From positions 124,001-188,000 of the forward strand of contig NZ_OEST01000003.1 in assembly GCF_900241005.1 (NCBI RefSeq): DNA of 64,000 nucleotides, in the 5' to 3' direction. A program made the translations under genes and the position numbers. The DNA comes from Bacteroides cutis (GTDB lineage: Bacteria > Bacteroidota > Bacteroidia > Bacteroidales > Bacteroidaceae). Under the pieces are notes generated by a model. That model saw nothing but the letters and a program-made list of their open reading frames with translations. It searched no databases and was not told the origin of the DNA. Shown piece by piece: positions 32,998 to 41,412 of this stretch (the stretch's first letter is position 1; the number at the start of each line of letters is the position of its first letter).

Positions 32998-33630
32998 TTA
33001 GTGATGATGGTGATAATCGTGTTCGTGACAGTGGCAATCATCATCATGACAGCATTCATTTTCTGAATTCCCGAACTCTTCAGTTTCTTCTTCCTCCTGT
33101 TCTTCTTCATCATCTGTTTGGTTGTATCTCACATCATGTAGGGCTCGCAGTGTGTTCACTAGTTTCTGTCCCCAATATAAGGCGAAATTTTCTTGACAAG
33201 TAGCGAGAGAGTCATTCATCGTTTCGTTCAATCCCAACTGGAATACAAAAATAAAATCTTTAATATCCTGGTAGATATCTGCCAGGTCTTCTGATATATT
33301 TTTCTTAATAGGCTGATCGCTATATTTCATATCCGATACGAAAACATCCAGATAATCGTCTTTATCGGCCAAAAGACTGGCAAGATTTATGCGAAGTATC
33401 TCGTAGGTTTCTTCAGTAACATAGTTTTCGGGAGCTTCGTCACCGATGATTTCACATTTAGGCAGCATGGATGCCTTGAGATAAAGTAGTGGGAGTATTT
33501 TTAAAGATGTATCGACGAATACAGGACGTTTCATCATTTCTGCTTGTTCCAGAAACTTGCAGAACTCGGCAGCTACGGTTACGAACTCTATCACGTTACG
33601 GTCGAATATCACTTGGCTTTCTTTTTTCAT
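32998..33630 (-). CDS. DUF5063 family protein with His/Cys-rich tail
   Basis: 210 residues from the ATG at 33630; the in-frame extension upstream passes through the promoter and is rejected. The helical body resembles DUF5063 (VTVAAEFCKFLEQAEMMKRP at the start; FVFQLGLNETMNDSLATCQE in the middle). An acidic linker (DDEEEQEEEETEEF) leads to a tail NECCHDDDCHCHEHDYHHHH, which looks metal-binding. It heads the operon with the exonuclease and the rRNA methyltransferase. Function unknown. Confidence 0.75.
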   Translation of the reverse strand: MKKESQVIFDRNVIEFVTVAAEFCKFLEQAEMMKRPVFVDTSLKILPLLYLKASMLPKCEIIGDEAPENYVTEETYEILRINLASLLADKDDYLDVFVSDMKYSDQPIKKNISEDLADIYQDIKDFIFVFQLGLNETMNDSLATCQENFALYWGQKLVNTLRALHDVRYNQTDDEEEQEEEETEEFGNSENECCHDDDCHCHEHDYHHHH

Positions 33631-33649
33631 ATCTTCTTGATTTAAAACG

Positions 33650-33681
33650 CAAAGATAGTGCAAACCGAGTGCAGAAGCAAA
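33650..33681 (-). promoter_or_regulatory. Bacteroides-type promoter of the DUF5063 operon
   Basis: On the minus strand TTTG (33678-33681), a 20-base spacer, then TATCTTTG (33650-33657). Its position fixes the DUF5063 start at 33630. Confidence 0.85.
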
Positions 33682-33772
33682 TTTATTTGCATTTTGCTGA
33701 AGTGCAACCTATTTTCGCAAAGCAAAGGTACGAAAAAGGTTTGAAAGCATTACTGCATACGCTTTTTTTTGT

Positions 33773-33780
33773 TACTTTTG
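33773..33780 (+). promoter_or_regulatory. Putative -7 promoter element of ftsK
   Basis: TACTTTTG, 33 bases before the ftsK start codon; a TTTG exists at 33740-33743 but the spacing of 29 bases is too long to be convincing. Confidence 0.6.
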
Positions 33781-33813
33781 CGACATTATACAGATATTAA
33801 TAGCATAGGATTT

Positions 33814-36297
33814 ATGGTAAAGAAAAATACAATTAAAGATACGGAGCGGTCGTTGTCTTTCTTCGGAAAGATAATTGCTGTTTTTAAGAACGAAACAGTT
33901 CATTTTATAATCGGTTTGGTATTGGTTATTTTTTCAGTTTATTTGTTATTGGCTTTTTCGTCGTTCTTTTTTACAGGAGCGGCAGATCAGAGTATTATAG
34001 ACTCCGGCAATGCGCAGGAATTGATTTCAACGAATAATGGTGTGAAAAATTATGCCGGTTCGCGTGGTGCGCAGTTGGCAAGCTATCTGATAAATGATTG
34101 CTTTGGAGTTTCTTCCTTTTTTATCTTGATATTTTTGGCCGTAGCAGGCTTGAAGTTGATGCGGGTACGTGTGGTACGGTTATGGAAATGGTTCATTGGA
34201 TGTTCATTATTATTGGTATGGTTCTCGATATTCTTTGGCTTTGTATTTGTTGATCAATATAAAGATTCCTTTCTCTATCTGGGTGGTATGCATGGATATA
34301 ACGTCAGCAATTGGTTGGTATCTCAAGTAGGTGTACCCGGTGTGTGGATGATATTACTTATTACGGCTATCTTTTTCCTGATTTATCTGAGTACACGTAC
34401 CATTATCTGGTTACGTAAACTGTTTACGTTTAACTTTTTGAAGAAGGAGAAAAAAGAAATTGAAGAAGGGGAAACTCCGGAAGAATTTACGGAGTCTTGG
34501 ATTGCGAAAGGGAAGAAAGAGTCGACTATCGTGGAAATTCCGGAAGTTAAAAATGAAAAGAATGATATTGAAGAAGAGGAGGAAACAGAGGTTTCAAATG
34601 AAATAACGCTTGATTTGAGTGACTTGCCGAATGACAAAGTGGGGGCTGTTAAGCCGGATGATGATGTTTTTATGACGATTGAAACATCATCTCCAGAGTT
34701 AGTATCTTCCGTACAATCACATTCGGAAATGAAAGAACCTACCTTTGAGGTAGAAACCACTGAGGAGGAAGAATATCAAGGTCCTGAAAAGGAACCGTAT
34801 AATCCGCGCTTGGATTTGGAGAATTATCATTTCCCTACTATTGACTTGATGAAACACTATGATAATGCCGAACCAACGATTGATATGGCCGAACAAAATG
34901 CCAATAAAGATAAGATTATCAATACTCTACGTAGTTTTGGTATTGAAATTAGCACTATTAAAGCGACAGTCGGTCCTACTGTCACACTTTATGAAATAAC
35001 GCCGGAACAAGGGGTACGTATCTCTAAAATCCGTGGTTTGGAAGATGATATTGCTCTTAGTCTTTCTGCATTGGGTATACGTATTATAGCTCCGATACCG
35101 GGAAAGGGTACGATTGGCATTGAAGTTCCTAATTCCAATCCTAAGATTGTGTCGGGACAAAGTATCATCGGTAGCAAGAAATTTCAAGAATCTACCTACG
35201 ATTTACCTATTGCGTTGGGTAAGACTATTACTAACGAGGTATTTATGGTGGACTTATGCAAGATGCCGCATGTGCTTGTTGCTGGTGCCACAGGACAAGG
35301 TAAGTCTGTCGGTTTGAATACCATAATCACTTCTTTATTATATAAAAAGCATCCGGCAGAACTAAAATTTGTGTTAGTAGACCCGAAGAAGGTAGAATTC
35401 AGTATTTATTCGGTTATAGAACATCATTTCCTTGCCAAATTGCCTGACGGTGAAGATGCCATTATTACAGATGTTACTAAGGTTGTACAAACTCTGAACT
35501 CTATCTGTGTAGAAATGGATGCTCGTTACGATTTGTTGAAAGCGGCACATGTGCGTAATATCAAGGAGTATAATGAGAAATTTATAAACCGTCAGTTGAA
35601 TCCGGAGAAGGGTCACCGGTTTATGCCGTATATCGTAGTTGTGATCGATGAATTCGGTGATCTGATTATGACGGCCGGTAAGGATGTGGAACTACCGATT
35701 GCACGTATTGCGCAGTTGGCACGTGCGGTGGGTATTCACATGATTATCGCTACGCAACGTCCGACAACGAATATTATTACAGGTACGATTAAAGCAAACT
35801 TCCCGGCGCGTATTGCTTTCCGCGTGTCGGCTATGGTAGACTCACGTACCATTCTTGATCGTCCGGGAGCCAACCAATTGATTGGTCGGGGAGATATGTT
35901 GTTCTTGCAAGGTGCAGACCCTGTTCGTGTGCAGTGTGCGTTCATCGATACTCCCGAAGTAGCTGAGATTACGAAATATATCGCCCGCCAACAAGGGTAT
36001 CCTACTGCTTTCTATTTGCCTGAATATGTAGACGAGAATGCTGGTAACGATTTGGGTGATGTCGATATGGGAAAGCTTGATCCATTGTTTGAAGATGCGG
36101 CCCGGTTGATTGTAATTCATCAACAAGGTTCTACTTCGCTTATACAGCGTAAGTTTGCCATTGGATATAATCGTGCGGGACGTATTATGGATCAGTTGGA
36201 GAAAGCAGGAATTGTAGGTCCTGCACAGGGTAGCAAGGCGCGTGAGGTATTCTGTGTAGATGAGAATGATTTGGAAATGCGGCTGAACAATTTATAA
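33814..36297 (+). CDS. ftsK: DNA translocase FtsK
   Basis: 827 residues from the ATG at 33814, placed after the -7 element and a short AGGA. The N-terminal domain has four hydrophobic segments within residues 30-210 that anchor it in the divisome. A charged low-complexity linker covers about 215-350. The motor domain shows Walker A (VAGATGQGKSVGLNTI near 490) and Walker B (VVVIDEFGDLIM). The C terminus carries the winged-helix gamma domain (RLIVIHQQGSTSLIQRKFAI and GSKAREVF), which reads the KOPS-type DNA polarity sequence. It pumps chromosome ends to the division site. First gene of the ftsK, lolA, trxB series. Confidence 0.97.
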   Translation: MVKKNTIKDTERSLSFFGKIIAVFKNETVHFIIGLVLVIFSVYLLLAFSSFFFTGAADQSIIDSGNAQELISTNNGVKNYAGSRGAQLASYLINDCFGVSSFFILIFLAVAGLKLMRVRVVRLWKWFIGCSLLLVWFSIFFGFVFVDQYKDSFLYLGGMHGYNVSNWLVSQVGVPGVWMILLITAIFFLIYLSTRTIIWLRKLFTFNFLKKEKKEIEEGETPEEFTESWIAKGKKESTIVEIPEVKNEKNDIEEEEETEVSNEITLDLSDLPNDKVGAVKPDDDVFMTIETSSPELVSSVQSHSEMKEPTFEVETTEEEEYQGPEKEPYNPRLDLENYHFPTIDLMKHYDNAEPTIDMAEQNANKDKIINTLRSFGIEISTIKATVGPTVTLYEITPEQGVRISKIRGLEDDIALSLSALGIRIIAPIPGKGTIGIEVPNSNPKIVSGQSIIGSKKFQESTYDLPIALGKTITNEVFMVDLCKMPHVLVAGATGQGKSVGLNTIITSLLYKKHPAELKFVLVDPKKVEFSIYSVIEHHFLAKLPDGEDAIITDVTKVVQTLNSICVEMDARYDLLKAAHVRNIKEYNEKFINRQLNPEKGHRFMPYIVVVIDEFGDLIMTAGKDVELPIARIAQLARAVGIHMIIATQRPTTNIITGTIKANFPARIAFRVSAMVDSRTILDRPGANQLIGRGDMLFLQGADPVRVQCAFIDTPEVAEITKYIARQQGYPTAFYLPEYVDENAGNDLGDVDMGKLDPLFEDAARLIVIHQQGSTSLIQRKFAIGYNRAGRIMDQLEKAGIVGPAQGSKAREVFCVDENDLEMRLNNL

Positions 36298-36318
36298 TCA
36301 ATCAATGTTTGAATTTAT

Positions 36319-36951
36319 ATGAAAATCTGTCGTCTTTTATTTGTTGTGTGGGTATTCTGTCTCGCTTTACCGACGTTGGCGCAGCAGTCCGAAGCAATGG
36401 CTTTGCTCGACCGTGTGGCGGATACGTTCCGTGAGGCAGGGGGAGTAAAGATTGTTTTTTCTGTTCGTAGCCCGGAAGGAGATTATAAAGGTGCGATTCG
36501 TTTGAAAGGCGATAAATTCCTTTTGGAGACGGAAGGGGTGACTACATGGTTCGACGGGCATACTCAGTGGAGTTATCTTTCTTCCAGTGACGAAGTCAAT
36601 GTGTCGGAACCGACTCCTGAAGAATTGCAAAGTATCAATCCATACGCATGGCTTTCTTTATATAATAAGGATTATCACCTGAAGCTTGGAAAAGTCGGAG
36701 GTTCGCAAGATGATAAGATTTATAAGATAGTGATGACAGCTACAAAACGCAATCAGGAGATTCAATGCCTTATACTATATGTAGAGAAGAATACGTTGCA
36801 CCCATTGAAAATCAGCATGGTTCAGCGAGGAAACAAGGATGCGGTAGTAGTGTTCATCAATGCATATCAGACTGGGCAGACTTATCCTGACAACCTATTT
36901 GTGTTTGATAAGAAGGCATATCCCACAATAGAGGTGATTGATCTAAGATGA
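36319..36951 (+). CDS. LolA-like outer-membrane lipoprotein carrier protein
   Basis: 210 residues with a signal peptide of about 21 residues ending ALPTLAQ. The mature part fits the LolA fold: ALLDRVADTFREAGGVKIVFSV, then GAIRLKGDKFLLETEGVTTWFDG with the conserved W-DG step, and a C-terminal basic end (IEVIDLR). LolA carries lipoproteins from the LolCDE exporter across the periplasm to the outer membrane. It follows ftsK by 21 bases, as I recall in other Bacteroidota, and precedes trxB. Confidence 0.85.
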   Translation: MKICRLLFVVWVFCLALPTLAQQSEAMALLDRVADTFREAGGVKIVFSVRSPEGDYKGAIRLKGDKFLLETEGVTTWFDGHTQWSYLSSSDEVNVSEPTPEELQSINPYAWLSLYNKDYHLKLGKVGGSQDDKIYKIVMTATKRNQEIQCLILYVEKNTLHPLKISMVQRGNKDAVVVFINAYQTGQTYPDNLFVFDKKAYPTIEVIDLR

Positions 36952-36980
36952 CTTAAAAGATAACTATAAATTAAATAAAT

Positions 36981-37916
36981 ATGGAAACAGAAAAAGTTAA
37001 ATGCTTGATTATCGGTTCCGGTCCTGCCGGTTATACTGCTGCTATCTATGCAGCGCGCGCTAACCTCTCTCCAGTGCTATATGAAGGTATGCAGCCGGGA
37101 GGACAATTGACTACAACTACGGACATTGAAAACTTTCCTGGTTATCCAGAAGCAATCAGTGGTACGCAAATGATGGAAGACTTGCGTAAGCAGGCTGAGC
37201 GTTTCGGTGCAGACTTACGTTATGGAGTAGCAACGGCCTCAGATTTGAGCAAAAAGCCTTATATAGTGACTATTGATGAAGAAAAAAATATTGAAGCGGA
37301 AACTGTTATCATCGCTACAGGTGCTACTGCAAAATATTTGGGATTGGAAGATGAAAAGAAATATGCCGGTATGGGTGTGAGCGCTTGTGCCACTTGTGAC
37401 GGTTTCTTCTATCGTAAAAAAATAGTAGCAGTAGTAGGTGGTGGAGATACAGCTTGTGAAGAAGCAACTTACCTGGCCGGATTGGCAAGTAAGGTTTACC
37501 TGATTGTTCGTAAGCCATTTTTGCGCGCTTCTAAAATTATGCAGGAGCGTGTAATGAACAATGAGAAAATCGTTGTTCTGTTTGAACACAATGCTGTAGG
37601 TTTGTATGGAGAGAATGGTGTGGAAGGTATACATTTGGTAAAGCGTATGGGAGAATCTGATGAAGAACGTTATGATTTACCTGTTGACGGTTTCTTCCTG
37701 GCCATCGGCCATAAGCCTAATTCGGATATCTTTAAGCCTTATATCCATACGGATGAAGTGGGATATATCATTACCGAACCAGGTACTCCTCGTACAAATA
37801 TACCAGGTGTGTTTGCCGCAGGAGATGTTGCCGACCCTCATTACCGTCAAGCTATTACCGCAGCGGCAACGGGATGTATGGCTGCAATAGAAGCGGAAAG
37901 ATATTTGCTCGGTTAG
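36981..37916 (+). CDS. trxB: Thioredoxin-disulfide reductase
   Basis: 311 residues. It passes electrons from NADPH through FAD to thioredoxin. Motifs: IIGSGPAGYTAAIYAARA near the N terminus (FAD), the redox-active CATC near residues 134-137 in SACATCDGFF, the NADPH site VVGGGDTACEEATYL, and the C-terminal GVFAAGDVADPHYRQAITAAATG. Size and order are normal for low-molecular-weight TrxB. It is the last gene of the ftsK series and is followed by a strong terminator. Confidence 0.97.
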   Translation: METEKVKCLIIGSGPAGYTAAIYAARANLSPVLYEGMQPGGQLTTTTDIENFPGYPEAISGTQMMEDLRKQAERFGADLRYGVATASDLSKKPYIVTIDEEKNIEAETVIIATGATAKYLGLEDEKKYAGMGVSACATCDGFFYRKKIVAVVGGGDTACEEATYLAGLASKVYLIVRKPFLRASKIMQERVMNNEKIVVLFEHNAVGLYGENGVEGIHLVKRMGESDEERYDLPVDGFFLAIGHKPNSDIFKPYIHTDEVGYIITEPGTPRTNIPGVFAAGDVADPHYRQAITAAATGCMAAIEAERYLLG

Positions 37917-37929
37917 AGAAGAAGGAATA

Positions 37930-37985
37930 AAAGAAGAAAAGCCGCGCAATAGTTAATTTTCAACTATTGCGCGGCCTTTCTTCTT
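37930..37985. terminator. Bidirectional intrinsic terminator
   Basis: GCCGCGCAATAGTT and AACTATTGCGCGGC form a 14-bp stem around AATTTTC, extended by AAGAAGAAAA and CTTTCTTCTTT. It ends trxB and the convergent Crp/Fnr gene. Confidence 0.92.
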
Positions 37986-37999
37986 TATTTTTAATTATT

Positions 38000-38701
38000 T
38001 CATCCTATCTTACTTATCTTCTTCAGTTTTTCTTCATCGATAATCTTGATTTTTCTTCCATCGATAGTGATTAATCGTTCTGTTGCAAATTGTGACAGAG
38101 TACGGATGGCATTGGAAGTTGTCATATTGGATAGATTGGCAAGGTCTTCACGTGAAAGATAGATACTTAACGTAGAACCATCTTCCTCCAAACCATAACT
38201 CTCTTTAAGGAAAAGCAACGACTCAGCCAGTCGTCCACGGATATGTTTCTGCGTGAGGTTGACAGTACGTTCATCAGCTATTCCTAAATCGACGGATAGT
38301 TGTTTGATAAAAAACATAGCCAAATCATTGTTTTGTGATAACAACGTCATAATTGCCGTCATCGGTATCAAACATACCAGTGAAGGTTCGAAAGCGCAAG
38401 CTGCAGTAACATAATCAGCTTTTGCAAAATAAGGACGATATCCAAAGTATTCGGCAGGTTTAATCATACGGATAATTTGGCTTCTTCCACCCACACCATC
38501 TTTAAATATCTTGACTTTTCCACTTAACAGGCACATCAGATAAGTAGGTGTTTCACCTTCACAATGGATGATCTCGTTTTTCTTATAATTCTGGAGCGTG
38601 AAATGATTGGCGAGAAACTCTCGTTGCTCATTATTCAGGGGTAACCATATATCAGGTATTAACTCCGGAACATTTATATCTGATAAATTCATTTTTACCA
38701 T
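38000..38701 (-). CDS. Crp/Fnr family transcriptional regulator (probable BT4338/Cur/MalR-type)
   Basis: 233 residues from the ATG at 38701 (38692 also possible); upstream in-frame codons lie beyond the -7 element and are rejected. The N-terminal cyclic-nucleotide-binding fold shows EIIHCEGETPTYLMCLLSGK and RMIKPAEYFGYRPYFA. The C-terminal winged helix shows LAESLLFLKESYGLEEDG and LSREDLANLSNMTTSNAIRTL, the recognition helix region. The cyclic-nucleotide-binding residues of E. coli Crp are not obvious. The neighbouring type III glutamine synthetase matches my memory of BT4338, the carbohydrate-utilisation master regulator (Cur, MalR) of B. thetaiotaomicron. That identity rests on synteny, not on a search. 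Confidence 0.85.
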   Translation of the reverse strand: MVKMNLSDINVPELIPDIWLPLNNEQREFLANHFTLQNYKKNEIIHCEGETPTYLMCLLSGKVKIFKDGVGGRSQIIRMIKPAEYFGYRPYFAKADYVTAACAFEPSLVCLIPMTAIMTLLSQNNDLAMFFIKQLSVDLGIADERTVNLTQKHIRGRLAESLLFLKESYGLEEDGSTLSIYLSREDLANLSNMTTSNAIRTLSQFATERLITIDGRKIKIIDEEKLKKISKIG

Positions 38702-38715
38702 AACTGCTACAAAAC

Positions 38716-38737
38716 TGTGTTGTACAGCACAAATGTA
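38716..38737 (-). promoter_or_regulatory. -7 element and overlapping Crp-like palindrome at the Crp/Fnr gene
   Basis: TACATTTG on the minus strand (38730-38737) is the -7 element. Immediately downstream, over the predicted start point, lies TGTGTTGTACAGCACA (38716-38731). It reads as TGTGT-N6-GCACA (Crp-like) and contains TGTT-GTAC-AGCA, one mismatch from the boxes at the two small RNA genes. The position fits autorepression. Confidence 0.5.
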
Positions 38738-38862
38738 TAAAGAAAAAATTAAAAATAACACAATTGTGGTAAAAAGATGCAAGAGGGAGGGGAAAAGGGG
38801 AGGAAATAAAAGAAAATTTATGTGTGGTTTTAATTCTTTAGAAATGGATTAAGCAGATCAAA

Positions 38863-38937
38863 CGAATGATAGTATTTTTTTGGGGGGGGGGAAGTATATT
38901 ATTTACAATCTCCGTACCTAAAAAATACTATCATCCG
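38863..38937. repeat. Inverted repeat enclosing a 10-G tract between glnN and the Crp/Fnr gene
   Basis: ATGATAGTATTTTTT (38866-38880) pairs perfectly with AAAAAATACTATCAT (38920-38934), with two more pairs outside a mismatch. The 39-base loop begins TGGGGGGGGGG (10 G at 38882-38891). No T run follows on either strand, so it is not an ordinary terminator. Confidence 0.7.
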
Positions 38938-38974
38938 AAAGAATATCTTGCAGGGATATTACATCCCTAAATTA

Positions 38975-41164
38975 TCATTTTGTAAACAGTAATTCCCTGT
39001 ATTTCGGAAGCGGCCATATCTCATCATCAATCTCCATTTCAAGATTGTCAATGTGTTCACGGATACTTTCCAGATACGGACGTACTGTTTCTTCATAGGC
39101 AAAAGCCCTATCCTTGTAGTTGTCCATGTGATTAGCAACTTTTCGGGCTTCGGTCATATTACGCACCAGTGTCTTGATTGCCGTTACCCGTTTGGAGATT
39201 TCACGTACCAATTCGATGCGGTCAGCACTCAAAATTTCGTATTCTTCGGGCGAGAATGTTTCACGTAATCCACGTAAGTTCTCCAACAGACGGTTTTGGT
39301 AGATGACAGCGGTCGGCACAATGTGGTTGATAGCAAGATCTCCCAACACACGGCTTTCAATCTGTACTTTCATAGTGTATTTTTCGAGTTCTACCTCCAG
39401 GCGACATGCTAATTCCGTTTCATTGAAGATATGTTCACCGATGAGGACAGAACGTGCCTGGTTATCGGTGTAGCGCATCAAGGCTTCCGGAACATGGCAA
39501 ATGTTAGTCAGACCACGTCTGGCTGCCTCTTGTTTCCATTGTTCAGAATAGCCGTCACCCTCAAAACGAATAGGTTCCGAAGCAATAATAGTCTCTTTGA
39601 GTATACGGAAGATAGCTTCATCTTTACCGACACCTTCTTCCATCAGTTTTTCGATAGAAGCTTTAAATTCATTAAGTTGGTTGGCCATTGCTGCATTGAT
39701 GGCAATCATGGCGGCAGCACAGTTGGAAGATGAACCGGCCGCACGGAATTCAAAACGGTTACCGGTGAAAGCAAACGGAGAAGTACGGTTACGGTCTGTA
39801 GTATCCAGTAGAATTTCTGGAATACGGCCTATACCCAGTTTGAGTGTAGTCTTTTCTTCAGCTGTCATCTTACTGTTACTCACCTGGCGGGCTATCTCAT
39901 CAAGGATAGAAGACAACTGTTTGCCTAGGAAAATAGAAAGAATGGCGGGGGGCGCCTCGTTGGCGCCTAAACGGTGGCTGTTACCTGCGCTCATGATAGA
40001 AGCGCGTAATAAATCCTGATTTTTGTAAACCATCATCAAGGCATTCACCAGGAAAGTGAGGAAAAGCATATTGCCTTTTGGATTCCTACCGGGAGCAAAA
40101 AGATTAACACCTGTATCAGTACAGAGCGACCAATTATTATGCTTACCCGAACCGTTGACTCCGCTATATGGTTTTTCGTGTAACAATACCGCAAAGTTAT
40201 GTTTGCGTGCAATGCGTTTCATCAAGTCCATCACCAACTGGTTATGATCATTGGCAAGATTGGCGTTTTCAAAAATAGGAGCCAACTCGAACTGGTTGGG
40301 AGCAACCTCATTATGGCGTGTCTTAACAGGAATACCCAACTTATGGCATTCTATTTCCAGCTCTTTCATAAAAGCCGTGACACGTGGAGGGATAGAGCCG
40401 AAATAATGGTCTTCCAACTGCTGGTCTTTTGCAGAAGAGTGTCCCATTAAAGTACGTCCCGTCAAACAAAGGTCAGGACGAGCATTATATAGTGCTGAGT
40501 CTACTAAAAAATATTCCTGTTCCCAACCTAGATTGGTATAGACACGGGTCACATTCTTGTCGAAAAGCTGGCACACATCCGTTGCCGCCTTGTCTACGGC
40601 AGCGAGAGCTTTCAGCAATGGCGTTTTATAATCAAGCGCTTCGCCTGTATAAGAAATAAAAATAGTAGGAATACAAAGAGTAGAGTCAACAACAAAGGCA
40701 GGGGAAGAAACATCCCATGCGGTATATCCACGCGCTTCGAATGTATTCCGGATACCTCCGTTTGGGAAAGAAGAAGCATCCGGTTCTTGCTGGATGAGCA
40801 ATTTGCCCGAGAAGCGTTCGATAACATCCATACCTTCTCCGAATTCGATGAAGCCGTCATGTTTTTCGGCTGTTCCATCCGTCAAAGGTTGAAACCAGTG
40901 CGTGTAGTGAGTTACGTTCAGGGATTTAGCCCAACTTTTCATACCGTTAGCTATCAAGTCTGCCATTTCCCGGCTGATGGGAGTACCTTTTTCAATAGCA
41001 TCTATCACGGCCTTGTAAGCTTCTTTAGGCAGATATTCCTGCATTTTCTTACGGTCAAAAACATGGCTGCCGTAGTAATCGGACAACTTGTTTGAAGGGG
41101 TAGTGACTTCAAGAGGGCGCCTGTTGGCAAGCTCTTGTAAAGCAAAAAAACGCATTTTTGACAT
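38975..41164 (-). CDS. glnN: Glutamine synthetase type III
   Basis: 729 residues from the ATG at 41164 (MSKMRFFALQELANRRP), the size of GSIII enzymes; a short extension upstream runs into the promoter and is rejected. It makes glutamine from glutamate, ammonia and ATP. Family signatures include VKTRHNEVAPNQFELAPIF, GVNGSGKHNNWSLCTDTGVN, LGANEAPPAILSIFLG and NRTSPFAFTGNRFEFRAAGS. GSIII enzymes form dodecamers unlike the type I enzyme. It is single, convergent with nothing, and lies upstream of the Crp/Fnr gene on the same strand. The promoter region carries unusual repeats (41205-41281). Confidence 0.97.
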   Translation of the reverse strand: MSKMRFFALQELANRRPLEVTTPSNKLSDYYGSHVFDRKKMQEYLPKEAYKAVIDAIEKGTPISREMADLIANGMKSWAKSLNVTHYTHWFQPLTDGTAEKHDGFIEFGEGMDVIERFSGKLLIQQEPDASSFPNGGIRNTFEARGYTAWDVSSPAFVVDSTLCIPTIFISYTGEALDYKTPLLKALAAVDKAATDVCQLFDKNVTRVYTNLGWEQEYFLVDSALYNARPDLCLTGRTLMGHSSAKDQQLEDHYFGSIPPRVTAFMKELEIECHKLGIPVKTRHNEVAPNQFELAPIFENANLANDHNQLVMDLMKRIARKHNFAVLLHEKPYSGVNGSGKHNNWSLCTDTGVNLFAPGRNPKGNMLFLTFLVNALMMVYKNQDLLRASIMSAGNSHRLGANEAPPAILSIFLGKQLSSILDEIARQVSNSKMTAEEKTTLKLGIGRIPEILLDTTDRNRTSPFAFTGNRFEFRAAGSSSNCAAAMIAINAAMANQLNEFKASIEKLMEEGVGKDEAIFRILKETIIASEPIRFEGDGYSEQWKQEAARRGLTNICHVPEALMRYTDNQARSVLIGEHIFNETELACRLEVELEKYTMKVQIESRVLGDLAINHIVPTAVIYQNRLLENLRGLRETFSPEEYEILSADRIELVREISKRVTAIKTLVRNMTEARKVANHMDNYKDRAFAYEETVRPYLESIREHIDNLEMEIDDEIWPLPKYRELLFTK

Positions 41165-41195
41165 ATTAGTCTTTTCTTTTGTTGATTGATGGGCG

Positions 41196-41203
41196 CAAAA
41201 ATA
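41196..41203 (-). promoter_or_regulatory. -7 promoter element of glnN
   Basis: TATTTTTG on the minus strand, 32 bases before the start codon. There is no TTTG at the -33 position; that place is filled by direct repeat A with its G5 tract, so the promoter probably needs an activator. Confidence 0.65.
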
Positions 41204-41204
41204 C

Positions 41205-41281
41205 ATGTTTTTTTTGAACCACCCCCTGTTTTTTTGGGGGTATTCTTTATATTTTTGATGTTTTTTTTGAATATACCCCCT
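41205..41281. repeat. Pair of long direct repeats with G/C tracts upstream of glnN
   Basis: Copy A (41205-41227) and copy B (41258-41281) both read ATGTTTTTTTTGAA, then CCA or TATA, then CCCCCT. Their starts are 53 bases apart, about five helical turns. Between them a G5 tract (TTTTTTTGGGGGTATTC, 41230-41246) faces the other way. On the glnN strand the elements read AGGGGGT...TTCAAAAAAAACAT. Confidence 0.75.
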
Positions 41282-41378
41282 TAAAAAAGCCTATCTTTTT
41301 CCAAAAACGTGTTTTTAAGCTTCTTTCCCTCTATCATAAAATGAAGTTGAAATAATACGGAGATAATTACTTTTTTTC

Positions 41379-41386
41379 TATATTTG
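41379..41386 (+). promoter_or_regulatory. Putative -7 promoter element of the DUF5686 gene
   Basis: TATATTTG; transcription would start near 41392, just before the AAGGAG ribosome site at 41399-41404. This supports a TTG start codon. Confidence 0.6.
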
Positions 41387-41412
41387 TCCCTGTCTATAAG
41401 GAGAAATTGCGG

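Noticed and set aside
33769..33813. Earlier in-frame start for ftsK
   Set aside because: It would lie on the -7 promoter element; the ATG at 33814 follows a short AGGA and gives a normal FtsK N terminus.
38702..38782. N-terminal extension of the Crp/Fnr protein with a hydrophobic segment
   Set aside because: The extra codons are upstream of the predicted transcription start, and the family begins near the MNLSD segment.
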